A stretch of 64,000 nt of DNA, from NCBI GenBank assembly GCA_000727475.1, contig KL647298.1, positions 2,069,863 to 2,133,862 of the forward strand, in the 5' to 3' direction. A program made the translations under genes and the position numbers. Positions 24,115 to 36,500 of the stretch are shown in pieces. The notes beneath the pieces were generated by a model that saw only the letters and a list, made by a program, of their open reading frames with translations, made no database searches and had not been told where the DNA came from. Source of the stretch: Sarcocystis neurona. Lineage: Eukaryota > Apicomplexa > Conoidasida > Eucoccidiorida > Sarcocystidae. Each line of letters begins with the position of its first letter. Position 1 is the stretch's first letter.

Positions 24115-27100
24115 TCAAAGAGGAATTCCGAGGCAACTGCTGTTGTCAGCTCTTTTTTCGTCGCTGCACTCTGCCACCCCAACAAAATGACTTTTCCCCG
24201 TTGACAGCCTGCTGCTTGCTGCGAGCAGGCCAGTCTGCACACCACCTGCGAGGGCTGCTGCTGCTGCCGCTGTTCCTGATGTTTCTGCAGCGGCTCTCGC
24301 GCCTGCTGCTATTGTTGCTGGTGGTGCTGCTCTTGTGGTTGTTAATCTGTTGCGGCTGCTGCTACTTCCCTGTTGCAACACTCCTGTGTATGCTGCTGGC
24401 AGTGCTCCTGCTGCTGTTGCAGCTGCCGCACAAACTGAAGCCTGCCGCACTCCTGCCGCTCCTCGCACTGCTACCGCTGCTTCTGGAGCTACGAACAGCC
24501 CTGTCGCTACTGCGACTACTACTGGTACTGCTCCTTCTGCGTGTTTTTCTCTACTCCCATGGCAGGTGCTGCTGTCCCTGCTAAGGGCGGGGTTTCCTGT
24601 AGAATGACGTGTGCGTGCGAGGGTCTGTCTCTTCCTCTAATGCTTCTCATTGTTCACTGTAGTGGATCCTTCCGAGAGACAGCAGCAACAACGTACAGCT
24701 TTCAGCGGCGTGTGATCCGCCTCGTGATTCAGCTGTGCAAGGCTTTCCTTGACTTTTTATGCTAACACGGCTGCACCTGCGTCGGCTACAGCAGTGGCTT
24801 CTCGTGGCTGCTTCTTCGGCTGTGAGTTCTGCTCTTGCATGTGCTGTTCTCCGTTTTTCTGCGTCTCCAGTTGCTGGTGTTTCTCTTGGTTCTGGCTGCC
24901 GTTGTAGAGTACCTCGCACTGCTGCAGCAGAGTTGCTGCTGCTGCCCTCGGTAGTGAGGGATGTTACCTGCTGGTGCCGCTGACGCAGGGGGACAGCGCT
25001 GCTGCTGTTGGCGCACACTTCTGCAGCTAAAAGTGTTGCTTCGTTCCCTGCTGCCCTGCTGCCCCTGCTTCTACTGCCCGTGTCGCTGCTGCTGCAGGTG
25101 CTGTTGTTTCCCTGATCGTAAGTGCCAGTGCTGCTCTGCGTGCTCAAGCGTCTTGCCATCAATCAACTGCAGTAGGATTACCTTGTGCCGTGCCTTCTTA
25201 AGACAGTTTCCCTCGTGTTTTTCCTGCTTTTTCTTCTCCAGTATCGTCTTATTCTTCGTTGACAGCAGCTTGTGGAGCTGTAACGCTGTCACCAGCTGCT
25301 GGTGCTTTTGTACCTGCATTGCCGCTGTATGTTTCTCATCAACGACTCTCCCTCCTCCCTTTGAACTTCTAAAAGCTGCCCCATGACAGCAGTCCTGCTG
25401 TCACATTCAGTGCACCTGATGTTGCTGCTGCTGCTGTCGCTACCGCTCTTTTTCCAACGGTTGCACCAGCCGGAGCTGGACGTCCCCTCACCCTCACTCC
25501 TCCATTGCAGTACCTCTGCTATTGCAGCGATCCTTTGTGCTGCTTTGTCTCATCTTTCCAGTGCGACTGCCGCCGCTGCTGTGGCGTCCGCCACCACTGC
25601 CACTGTTCCTGCCACCGTTGCTGCGGCTGCTGCATACTGCGCTGTCACTGGTGTTACTGGCTTCGCTACTCTTGCTGCATCCCGTGCTTCTCCTGGTCCT
25701 CCTGCTGCCAGTGCTGCCGTCGCCCCTGTTGCTGGTAGTGGTGTGTCTGTTTTCTTTGCTGCACGAGCAGCCAGCGTGTCGAACTGCTGCTGCTGCGGCT
25801 GCTCCGGTGTCCCCAGCTACACGCTGTTGGAGCAGCAGAAGAGCCAGTCGTCACGCTGCTGCCTCCTCCCCATGCCAGCGCCGACTGCAACAGCGTAGCA
25901 AGCAACTTCCCAGGCAGCGCCAACAGCCGCAGTATACGGCACCTACGCGATCTACTATGTGTTCAGTATACAGAGTCAGCTGTGTGGCCCTGCGAGCTTT
26001 GCTGCTGCAGCATCGCCGCTTGAGTGGGTATACAGAAGTTTTGACATACCCACACAAGACAAGAAAACTACGGGTCAACTCACGTGTGGTGAGAAGGAAA
26101 TTGAACACCCTTACAACGTGAGGCTGTGAATACCAAATATATTTACATATACAAAGACTGCGTGAGCGCTACGCATATAAACGTATATATATATATGTAT
26201 ATATATCTGCATGGTAGGACACGTGCATCGCAGTTGGAACAGAGAGACATGAATGTGTGTAGACGCACGCGTGCACACAGCTGGACACACGAATACGTAC
26301 ACGCATTAAGGTTTATTTACGAGGTGCGTGTTGAGGTACGTGATCTGGTACCGACATTTACACGCGTATATATATATATACATGTATATATATCAATGTA
26401 TATACTTTGCAGACGTACAGCAACCTTATTAAAGGGCGCACTCCTACCGTGAGACGCTTGTACATATATCTTTACATATATTTACAAAGAGCAATAGATA
26501 TACTCACATACCAACAAATTCGTGTAGCAAAATATACATATATACGTATACTTAACACACACATGTACTAACATGTATATTAACATATATATATACATAT
26601 ATATGTGAATATTTTCGCGTGTACTAGCCGCGTGTAGTCGCGGAAAAATTCCTTGTTTTTCTGCGTGCGTGCAGCAATGTAATTATAGACCATCCTCGTT
26701 AAACCGTGACGCCTACACACTTGTGGAGGTACACATATATATATATATATATATGGGTGTCTATACATATATATATATATATACATGTATATGCGGTATT
26801 CCACACTTACTGCATACACCCGTATGTCCGATGCACATTTGTGCTCGCATTTACTCCTAGTCATAAGGAAGTCGTTGGGTACCAAATATGTACAGAAGTG
26901 TATTTATGCGTATATGTGATATAGCAAATTTACGTGTTTATATACTTGGCAACCATTGCCTGCCCCCTACCTACTCTGTACAGCCCCAACACAAATATAT
27001 AGAGATATACCTATCTCCACATATACACAGCCTCACACCGTAGGCAGAAAGCAATCAGTACACTGACTTTTCCGGATACACAAACACACGTATTGAAGAA

Positions 27101-29422
27101 ATATTTGTGAACACGTTCCTGAAGATAAGTAGACAAATACACGGAAACAGTTCTCTTCAGTAGAACAAAGTACATGTACTGTACACGTACTAGTGAACTT
27201 GGTGCGGTGTGTGCACGAGTTCTCCGTCTCGCTGGTCAGAAGTGCTGGTGTTGGTGCTGGGGTCCCCCCTGCTGCTAGGCCACAAAAAGCGACAGCAGCG
27301 GCAGACGGCGCAGCAGAATAATAGGCAGGAGCGGCAGCAGCAGCAGCAGAGCGCGCGGCAGCGCAGGCCGAACAAGCAGCACCAACGGCCGCAGCAGCAG
27401 CAGCAGCAGGTGCAGTGGCAGCAGAAGGACCAGCAGCAGCGGAAGCAGAAGCAACAGCAACGGAAGCAGCAGCAACGGAAGCAACAGCAGCGGCGGAGGC
27501 AGCAGCAGTGGCGGAAGCAGCGGCAACAGGGGAAGCAGCAGCAGCGGCAGCTGCTTTCGAGTGGCGAAGCCGGCTTTCCAGATCGTGGCACCGTTGGAGA
27601 AGGAGTCGCTGCTGCTGCGTTTGGCTGTCAATCACAGCAGTCTCCCGTCTCGTTGCTTTGCGAAAAAAGGGTTAAACAAAAAGATCGTGTGCAACACCTC
27701 TCGTATTTAGACGAACTACTTGTCTTCACTCGCTGTACATATAGCATTAGTGCAGCAAGCACCCCACATCAGCACATACCCCAGACGCACAAGTACACTT
27801 TTTGGCTGCGCATTCACCGAGGTGAGCAAGTAGAAACAGCTCAGGTGTACGAACATCCGACGCAGCTGCAGCAGCACCAAAAGCGAAGACGAGTGCACCT
27901 TCAACTCTAAGATAAGTCTGTGCATCCGCGTCCTGCACTTGGGCACTCGGAGACACAATTATATATATATATATATATACTTGTGCAATTTATTAGGGGG
28001 ACTTACGTGTATACATACCAGTTCGCAGAGGTAAATTTATTACGCACACACGTACGTAACAACACATGCCCTTACATGTGTCTCTCTGTATGCGTGCGTA
28101 TGCATACGTGTCTATTCCTGTATCACCGCCCATTAGTTAATGTGCAACGTGTGGAGGAAAACTGCACAGGCCCGCACTGGGGGCCGCGTAACAGTTTAAT
28201 CTCTGTATCTCCATATGTACATGTATATATTTGTGCTCATAACTACACACGCAGATATCTACATTTGCTGTTTCAGACGACTTGTGCGTAGCGGTGTTGT
28301 TCCTGAGTTTCTGAGAGGGATGCCTAGTCCCTGTGAAACAGCCGCAGCCATAAACACAGACCTGCAAAGTGATTCTTTTGGAAGAACCATTTTCTCCCTT
28401 CGCTACCGACACCTGTTCGGGTGCAAAAAGACGTCTTTGATTCAAAGAACTGCTGGGAAAGCGTTCACATATCACGCCTTGCAAAGATTGATTTGCAACC
28501 GCATATATGTATATATACGTGTATATGTGTAGTGTGTGGGGATATGTACGTATATAGAGATGCAAATTGACGTGCGGCATGTTCATGCATGTTTGGGAGA
28601 CAGTGAAAAGCAACGCACAGCGTCTCTCTCTACTTTCCCCACGTAACTGAAGCTCTACGCACACATCTCAGCCCGTACAAACAGACCTGCTGACAGATCT
28701 GTAGGGGCAAGGGCGTATATATATATATGTATGTATATATATGCATGTGTTCTTCACATAATCAAGCATGCACGCAGCTACACTCGTATGCAATAAGCAT
28801 CCACGCCTAAGCAATATACGTCTACATATATATATATATATACAGTTCCTTACACTTGTATACGCATATTTGTGTATACGCTGGTGCACTGCAGAAAAAG
28901 ATAGGTGTGTACGCTCAATGTGAACGTAGATATTTGTGTATTAATAAATACAGGCACACGCGCGCTCAGAGATACTTGTACGCTCGTTTAAATGTGAAGG
29001 TATATATAGGTTCCTATACAGGGGCGTTCGCGTGTACGTGGATACATGGAGGTGCAGCTGTACGTTGAGACGCATGTCTACATGCATGTGTTCATATGCA
29101 GACGTAGGCACACACGCGTTTTACAAATAAAATATATAATTTCACGTGAACAAGTAAGTATAGTTGACATAGGCCGTCACACGCATATCTATTTGTCTGG
29201 CAGAGACGCTAGCCATGGCATTGCTTTCTTTGTGTGAGCATGTATAGGTGCTGTCTGTGTGGCCGCAGACACGAGAAAGAGCCTGGAACTGCGTCTCGTT
29301 TTCTTCTCCACTCGCACGCAGCGGTAAATTTGTTCTTCCTTTGCCTGATCGACTGCCCACCGTCGCTGTTCTTCGGCAGCAGACATCTGCGAGCTCTCGC
29401 CACGCGCTGCTGCTGCACACAT
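24115..29422 (-). CDS. Candidate minus-strand coiled-coil gene, exon structure unresolved
   Basis: Several minus-strand pieces look like exons of one or more charged, helical proteins. The segment from 29422 (or the second ATG at 29386) to 29318 begins MSAAEEQRRWAVDQAKEEQI and ends at a possible GT donor. The segment starting at 27655, after an acceptor-like pyrimidine run and AG, reads TAVIDSQTQQQRLLLQRCHD then SRLRHSK and a long Ala run. A third, near 25319-25120, is Lys/Glu-rich. The modelled phase of the first junction does not match the second, so an exon is missing or the pieces belong to different genes. Similar Ala runs encoded by CAG-type repeats are known inside Eimeria proteins. 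No domain beyond coiled coil is recognised. Confidence 0.3.
24240..25900 (+). repeat. Degenerate CTG (CAG on the minus strand) trinucleotide block
   Basis: The plus strand is dominated by CTG/GCT/TGC triplets interspersed with substitutions for about 1.6 kb. On the plus strand this gives only Leu/Cys-rich frames; on the minus strand it gives Ala/Gln/Ser-rich frames of the sort found in coccidian homopolymer-containing proteins. Short non-repetitive minus-strand islands (around 25319-25120, encoding charged helical sequence such as ILEKKKQEKHEGNCLKKARH) suggest the minus strand may be coding. Confidence 0.85.
26736..26786 (+). repeat. Two adjacent (TA)n tracts
   Basis: TA tracts at about 26736-26754 and 26769-26781 are separated by GGGTGTCTATACA. 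This is part of a 26.1-27.0 kb stretch rich in (TA)n and GTATATAC words that holds no gene I can support. Confidence 0.85.
27285..27565 (+). repeat. CAG trinucleotide block
   Basis: Dense CAG/GCA/AGC and CGG-interrupted triplets lie on the plus strand. The plus frame reads as Gln-rich and the minus frame as Ala-rich. Because non-repetitive helical sequence precedes it in the minus-strand frame (27655 downward), the Ala reading is preferred if the block is translated at all. Confidence 0.85.
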
Positions 29423-32400
29423 CTCAGACTGCGATCATTCATTGGAGTTGCCGCGCATATCCATGTGGTTAATTGTATGGCCATTACAGCCGAACATGCG
29501 CACAGGTCTACGTGTGTGTATCCACGCCTACATAATTACGTATGTACCTGTACATACGCATAGCCGTGCCTCCGTACAAACAGGGGTGCGCACTGAGCTT
29601 TGCCTGTATGTATTCAAGTGCGTATATATGTATATTTATACGTTTGTTCATCTGCAATTATCATATTGTAGTGTACCTTTAAACGTGGAGTTTCATAAAA
29701 GCATACATCTGTTGCCACACTCACCCACAGCTGGAGACGTGTCTGCGTCTGCGCGATGATATCTCCGCACTGTGTTTCATTGACTTGTCAAGTAATACAC
29801 GTGTACTTCTTGTACACTGATAGTTTGTACTGTGTACGTAAATATTGTCCAGATTAGTGCATTCGTGTGCCTATGCCAAAAGAAATCATGGGCCCATTTT
29901 CAGAGATACAGAGTGCACATCCACATTTAACGTGAGCATACGTGTATCTTTGCGTTGGTGCACGGCCCTGTGTGCCCTCACTTGCGTACGTGTGTGCTTA
30001 GGTATTCACCTACAAAGATAGTTCGAAATATATCTACGTAGGCAGATAACGTACACTGGTACGTATTTCCGCAGCTGCGTTCCTGTGTCTGTATGTGTAT
30101 ACATACACGTATTCAAGTGTACGTGCGTGCAACTTTGACGAACGCAGTTGTCCGTGCGGCTGTTGCAATTTTGAGCAACAAAGAGACCTCTTTTGGCGAC
30201 GAATTTTCCTGGCAGGCTGGGCAGGATCCCCTGCAAACGAAAAAAGCTGCCAGTTCTCATTGTCGGTGCAAACGGCTGTGGCCGTAAAACTCTCAGTACT
30301 GTCAAAGGCGTGAAAAAGGTTTGAAGCGGTCTTCAGCGTATTTCGATTCTACGGGAGCAGTGTTATTAGGTTATTTTCGAATGTGTGCTTTGCTTTTTGA
30401 GTGGGCGACATCAACAACCGTAGTCGCCTGCTTATATTTGTGTATCGTTTCTACACATACCATTCGAGTCAGCGTAGATAACTACGTTTATATCTGTATG
30501 TATACATACGTAAAGGTGTGTATTTAGTGAGGCTGTCCTTTCTTCACTATCGCTTTAGCGGTCTGTAACGGGACACTCAAGCGTGCGGGTAAATGTGTCG
30601 AGGTGCCCTAGTCCGTCCATTACTGCTGCTGTAGCGTATAGCCCGGCTACATGTGCCTGGCAAGGCCAACACCGGCAGCATGATTCCACATGTATGTGTG
30701 TATCTAGATTTTGCGTACATGCAGGCATATATATGTAGAACAACATGCGTGTCTCCATACATATGCACGTATACACATTTGAAGAGAGAGGTGAAGAACG
30801 AGCGACGTGGGTACATGCCTGTGTACACGTATGGCTCCATATAAAGTTTTTTGTTTTTCTTATTAATTAGCGTCACAGAGCGCACACTCCCGTCAGCCTC
30901 GTAGGGAATGTCTCACGTGGTTCCTAACACCATCTTTCGTTTCAGGATCGGTGCTACCACTCATACACATGCTCTCTGTCTAGCTCGTGTGGTAGCGCCG
31001 GTGCCGGAGCTAGGCCACCACTTATATTAATAAAAACACACATACACGTGTACATAGATACGTTTGTATATGTGTAAGGAATATTATCCGTGGATGCCCT
31101 TTATACATATCACGAGTATCAATGTTGCGTGCTGTTGCTGGCGTGTGTGAGCAAAGACTAGGAATCTACGAGTCTTCTCTAATCGTAGAGCAGCGCACAA
31201 ACTCACTGAAGCTGCTACGTAAAGGATGGGGCGTCCCCCTGTGCAAATGGCAATAGAAAATACATGGCCTTTTCCACATACGTTTATTTATTTATTTGAT
31301 TGGCAGACGCAAGCGACAGGAGGGGCAATTCAAAGTACGAATATATATATATATATGTATATGTTTCGGCACGCGAGTACGCACAAGTACAACACGTGTG
31401 TACACGCCCATTAGTAAGGATCTACATGTGTAGAGAGGGACGTCTGTACATCACGTGAGTGCCTTTCCAAAGCACAACGGGGTAGAATCGATAAATGAAG
31501 AACTCTGCTAGTTTGTTGATGTTACTGCCGCTTTTCTGACTGCACGGGATTCAGTGGAACATTTTATGTGGAAAGTAAATGTCCGAAGGGCGCAGAAGCA
31601 GTGCCAAAGGTTTCTTTCTCTCTAACGATTGAAATAGACCTAGCTGCTGTGAGCCACGCAGGCTGCAATTCCGCATATTGGGGGCCTTCTTCCTTGTTCC
31701 TGTCTTGCACAATAGTGTTCCTCACTGGAAAGAAAACGTACAAGCAGCAGCGAAGCTCTGTGTCGCTTCTCAATCCAGTCGTCTACACAGCAAAATTGTG
31801 GTACAATAAGCGAGTGAAAGAGTTGTTGTTTCATATTTCACACGAATTCACCAGACCGTGCAGTCAGAAGAAGAAGACCTACGGCACAGAAAGGTACAGC
31901 CTCACATTGCAACCAGATTGACCGTAACGTGTAGGAAGAGGGAAATAACCTGTACAATTTGTTCGTGAGCAATAGCGAAGGACATGGAAACAGAAATACA
32001 GAAGAGAGTACGTGGAGGTAGAGTTTTACTGCAAAATACCGCACTCCTGCTCATGTGAAGGAACTCCGTTTGCTATTGTACCGCGTAAATTATTCAGTAG
32101 CCACCGAGTTAAATGGATGACTTGGGTGAATTACGCTCGACAACTGCAAGCTCGAGACTGACTTTATAAGAAGTGGCAGAGAACGTTGAACAGTGACTTG
32201 GGGGAACCAAGAATAACTTTGGATCTTTTGGTCCAAGGACTTGGCCCACGGTTCATGACAGATGCTAGTGATAAGATATCATTGATATCAAGAGTACTGG
32301 CGCTGGACGGCGCAATTGAAGTATGTTTGCGGGGATGCAACAGTAGCTGAATCCCCAGTGCGCCCACGAGTGAGGGCGTGGGCGAAGAAACTGACTTACG

Positions 32401-33512
32401 GACGCTACATGCAGATTGATTCGAGAACTGTAGAAAGAAAGCTCACCAGCACGGTGGAAAATATGATGCTTCAGGGACTGGATGAGTGAATATGGAAGTT
32501 TTGTAACGAAGTGGAACAAGCTCCCGCGAGAGATAGAATCCACTAGTACAGTACCTTCCGCAAGCAAAACTTTACTTCACTGTGGACAAGCACCCTCAAA
32601 ATTAGTGACTGTTTCGTGGAGGCAGCTTCTTTTACCGTATATAGAGACAGTATACACAGTCACTGACGTGACTGTACTGAGGCACCCCTGCTTCATTCTG
32701 ACTCGTCGGAACGCGACGGAACTGCCACAGCACACAGTACCACTGCTAAACGGTACAGGGAACGTCTACGGGAACTAGCACAACTTTAGGAGAGTGGTTG
32801 CTTCGGGGGGCTTTTGATGATGTTCACTTCAATGCGGCGAGGTAACTTTCTTCGTGTGGCTGCAACGGGAATGTCTACCGAACGGTAGAACGTCCATTCA
32901 AGCCCCTCTTCTTAGAGGCGAGTGCCTTCTTAGAGGCACTGGTTTTGCTTGAATCTCGCATTTTTACCAGTTTCTTGATTCTTAGTTCCAATGCCCACAA
33001 GTGTGCGCCGTACCACGAATGGCCGGCTCCCCGCCGCTTCGTCCTTCAGTGTAGTGGTTGCGCGTGTCGGTCTGCACGCCCGCAGTGCTGCCGATCGGAG
33101 GTGCCGACGACTGATTTCCGTGTACGAGAATTTTGAAGTTCTCTTTCTCAATAATCGCCTTAACAACTGCAGTTGTTCAGACTGGAATTGTCCAGCTTCT
33201 CCTGTGGACTGCTTCATTCCTCAGTAGTGTATGGACTGTTCGGTCGGTGCCTAAACACTCTTCCATTGCAGGCATACGGTTCCCCTCTGTCCCTTGCAAT
33301 TTTGTGTTCCCACAATTCCCCTTCCCTTGCCTCCCTCTGCGCTTTTGCTTCACTGATGTTCAGTTCCTCTCCTATCCGGTCGTGTGCGGCGTGTCTTTTG
33401 CTTTCCTGATGGTGTTTGGTTGCTTCGTCGTTTTCCCCCTGTTTCTACGATCTGTGGCTGTCCCCCGTAGCACCCCGCACGTAGTGCAAAATAGAAATCT
33501 CGGTGGTCCAAA
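29423..33512. other. Non-coding interval upstream of the carbonyl reductase gene
   Basis: No gene is supported. The left part is GTATAC/TA-rich simple DNA. The part from about 31550 to 32810 has balanced, non-repetitive composition unlike its neighbours and may be relic sequence: its plus frame near 32482-32601 contains FVTKWNKLPREIES, reminiscent of the C-terminal WNxLP motif of non-LTR retrotransposon reverse transcriptases. The 300 bases before 33513 are C/T-rich (CCTTGCCTCCCTCTG and similar), as expected of a promoter/leader. Confidence 0.45.
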
Positions 33513-36500
33513 ATGCTGAAGGTAGTGTGTGTGACCGGTGCAAATAAAGGCATAGGTTTCGAGACCGTGAAGCTGTTCTGCCAGAAGCTGAAGCCGGCAG
33601 AAGACTACAGGGTGCTTTTAACGGCAAGATCCGTCGAGCGTGGGGAGGTTAGCCGTGCATGAACACTCTTCTGTTTATACATTTATGTACAGATGTCTAA
33701 AAAACCCGGGCCCTCCGATGAATTCGATATAGCCAGTCGTGCATCCTGGCGCCTGTAATATGTTCGTACACGTAAATGAATAAAGGCACAGCGGGAACCA
33801 ATATACGTAATAGATAGATTACGGCATTTGAACAAGCAGGTATTTATAGGCGTGAACAGATAAATGCAAATGCGGGAAAGCAGGTATTTGCGGGCGTGAA
33901 CAGGTAAGTGCAAATGCCGGACCGTGTACAGATATGTTTGTGTGGAGGTGGCGCTCAAGTAGCGCGGTATGTAGACCACGGCGGGATGAGCTGGTAGAGA
34001 AGCTGACGCTACAATGGTGAAAATTCCACACCATGCAACTGTGAAAGTATATCAAATGTGAAACAGGCGTCCACTTGTCGAAAAAAAACCTGTTAACGGG
34101 CTGCAGCCGCGATTTTTCGACCAAAAAGTTGCAGCAAGCTCGTCTGACTGTACGAGACCTGCAGAAACTGTAATGTGAAGGATGCGGACCTCTACTGCAA
34201 CCACTGTCCCCATCGTTAACGTTGGTGTGCCCGTACCTCGCTTGCGAAATGTATACAAACATGTACATACATTTAGTTAGATACGTGCGCAGTGTGTTAA
34301 TGTGCCTGCACCTGTATATGAGTATACATGTGTATATCTGTATTCGTGCGCGTACGAACGTGTAACGCGCAGAGGCGCGCGACACTCTCGCTGAACGCGC
34401 ATATTTTCTCCTTATCCGCGTGCATAGTTATGTTTATACTCGTTCACTGATATACGTATCTGAGTGAATACTCACGTATGTGTGACGCACCTCAACGTTC
34501 TTCTCTCTCCGTAGCTACAACATAGTTTTTTGGGTTGGCGGGCGTATACTCCAGCCAGGTGTTCCCCGTCTACCTCGTTACACCGCTTCCTGTTAACACG
34601 TGTGCACCCTGTCACTCTCTCTCTGTGCGTACACTTGTACATACGTATGGAGGAGGAGACACACAAAGAGGAAAAGATATGCATGGTGTACACACTTCTC
34701 CATTAGTATAGAGGTGGAGACACACAGAGAGGAAAAGATATGCATGTTGCACCCATATATACATATGCGTATGTGTATACACATACATGTGTACGCACTA
34801 AATACGTATTTATGCATATATATATATACGTATGTGCGTAGACGTATATGGACGTACACATATACGAATGAATACGTATAGGAACTCCTTGTGGAATGAC
34901 GGGCCCTTTCGCTGGGTCGGCATGTTGACCAGCTGCGACGAGCCTTACGTGTTCAACTTCACTTTATTTCCCCTTTAAATCTCCGTGTTCTCTTCTTCTC
35001 TCCCGTCCATCCCTCTTCTAGCTTTTGCCCTGCTATCTCTGTGACTCTGCTTTCTGTGCAATATACATTCGTATAGAAACGAGTATACAGATGCGCATAC
35101 ATGTGCACAGACACACGTATTTAGTGTGTACACGTGTGTATCACTTGTTCTCCACATACACGTAACATAAATGTCCCTGTGCTCCAGATTCGTCTTTAGT
35201 TCATGTCTCTCTTCTCTCTGTTGCCACCTCACGTGGCATTAGGAAGCAGCGAAAGATAGGCGCGGGTGTATACTTCTTCTACGTGCATCTGGACTCATTT
35301 GTATTCTCTTGTCCCTCTCATTTCCTCCTTCTTTCGTGGGGACTTTTTCTGTTTCACAACAGAAAGCTACTGAAACTCTGAAGAATGAGAAGCTACCCAT
35401 CTCGCCGGTGTTCGCCCAGCTGGACATAACGAACAAGAAACACTGCGAAGCGTTACGCGACCGTATCATGCAAGATTACGGCGGTTTAGACATGCTTGTT
35501 AACAACGCAGGTAAACCAGCGTCTCTCCGCACACAGACAAGACAGGAAGGCGACAAATAGCAGAAAGCGAGGAAAAAAAGTAGAGAAGCTCTGGGACGTG
35601 CTGAATATATACTTCTCAGGGTACACTCGTGAACGTCTCTGTTCCGGCAGATGTCTCCGCACTTATAAATGTAGACAGAAGCGAAAACCACCACCTTGAC
35701 CATGTGTGCAAATGTACTTCAGCGTCTGCGACAAAACTTCTTGTCTCGATATATGTGTAGGGACACATACGTACGGGTGATGAACCTCCACAAAACTCGG
35801 AAGAGAAAAAGAGAGGCGCCTGTTTCTCCCTCCGTATAGCTACATTTGTTTGTACAAGTGTGTCTACAAAGCAAGAGTAAGAGGAACCGCCAAGACGTCT
35901 TGCTGCGCATTTTTGTCTGTGTGTGTGCGTGTGTGCGTGTATGTGCCTCTATTATTTATATGTGTGAACACGTGTCTGTGTAGAAATGGACTTCCGACGA
36001 GTCCGGTTCTGGACCCTCTGCATCTCTTTTTACTCAAGTGTGTTCGTATGCAGACAGCGAGACCAGAGAGGTAGAAACGTGCGTCCACGTAGAGGGAGGC
36101 ACTGAAGAACAGAGAGGCACGCGCCCTCGTCTCGAAGGGAAAAGACGTCCTGTTTGTACGTACATGGGGAGCGAAAGGCCTCCTGCAGCAGAACTGATCA
36201 AATCTCAGTCAGTCGGGTGTCCATCTACAAAGAGAGAAAGCGAGAGGAAGCCGTGATGTTACGTAGGTGTGGGCCTGTCTTCCTCCGCATCAGTTCCTGT
36301 CCTCCGCGGGCGGTCTCCACCTGGACGTACATCTACCTATATGTATCGCCTCACACCTGTCTTCGCATGTATCACCTGTTGAGACACACGTCTATATATA
36401 TGTAGTGTGTTACTCTCTGCTTGTGTGTGCGTTCCTGTTGGCTTTATATGCACGTCGTCCTGGGGTCTCTTCTTTTCTGTTCCGTTACTTGTACGCGTGG

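Noticed and set aside
24111..26121. Several plus-strand Leu/Cys-rich open frames
   Set aside because: They are translations of a CTG block. Their Leu/Cys runs mimic membrane proteins, but composition is fully explained by the repeat.
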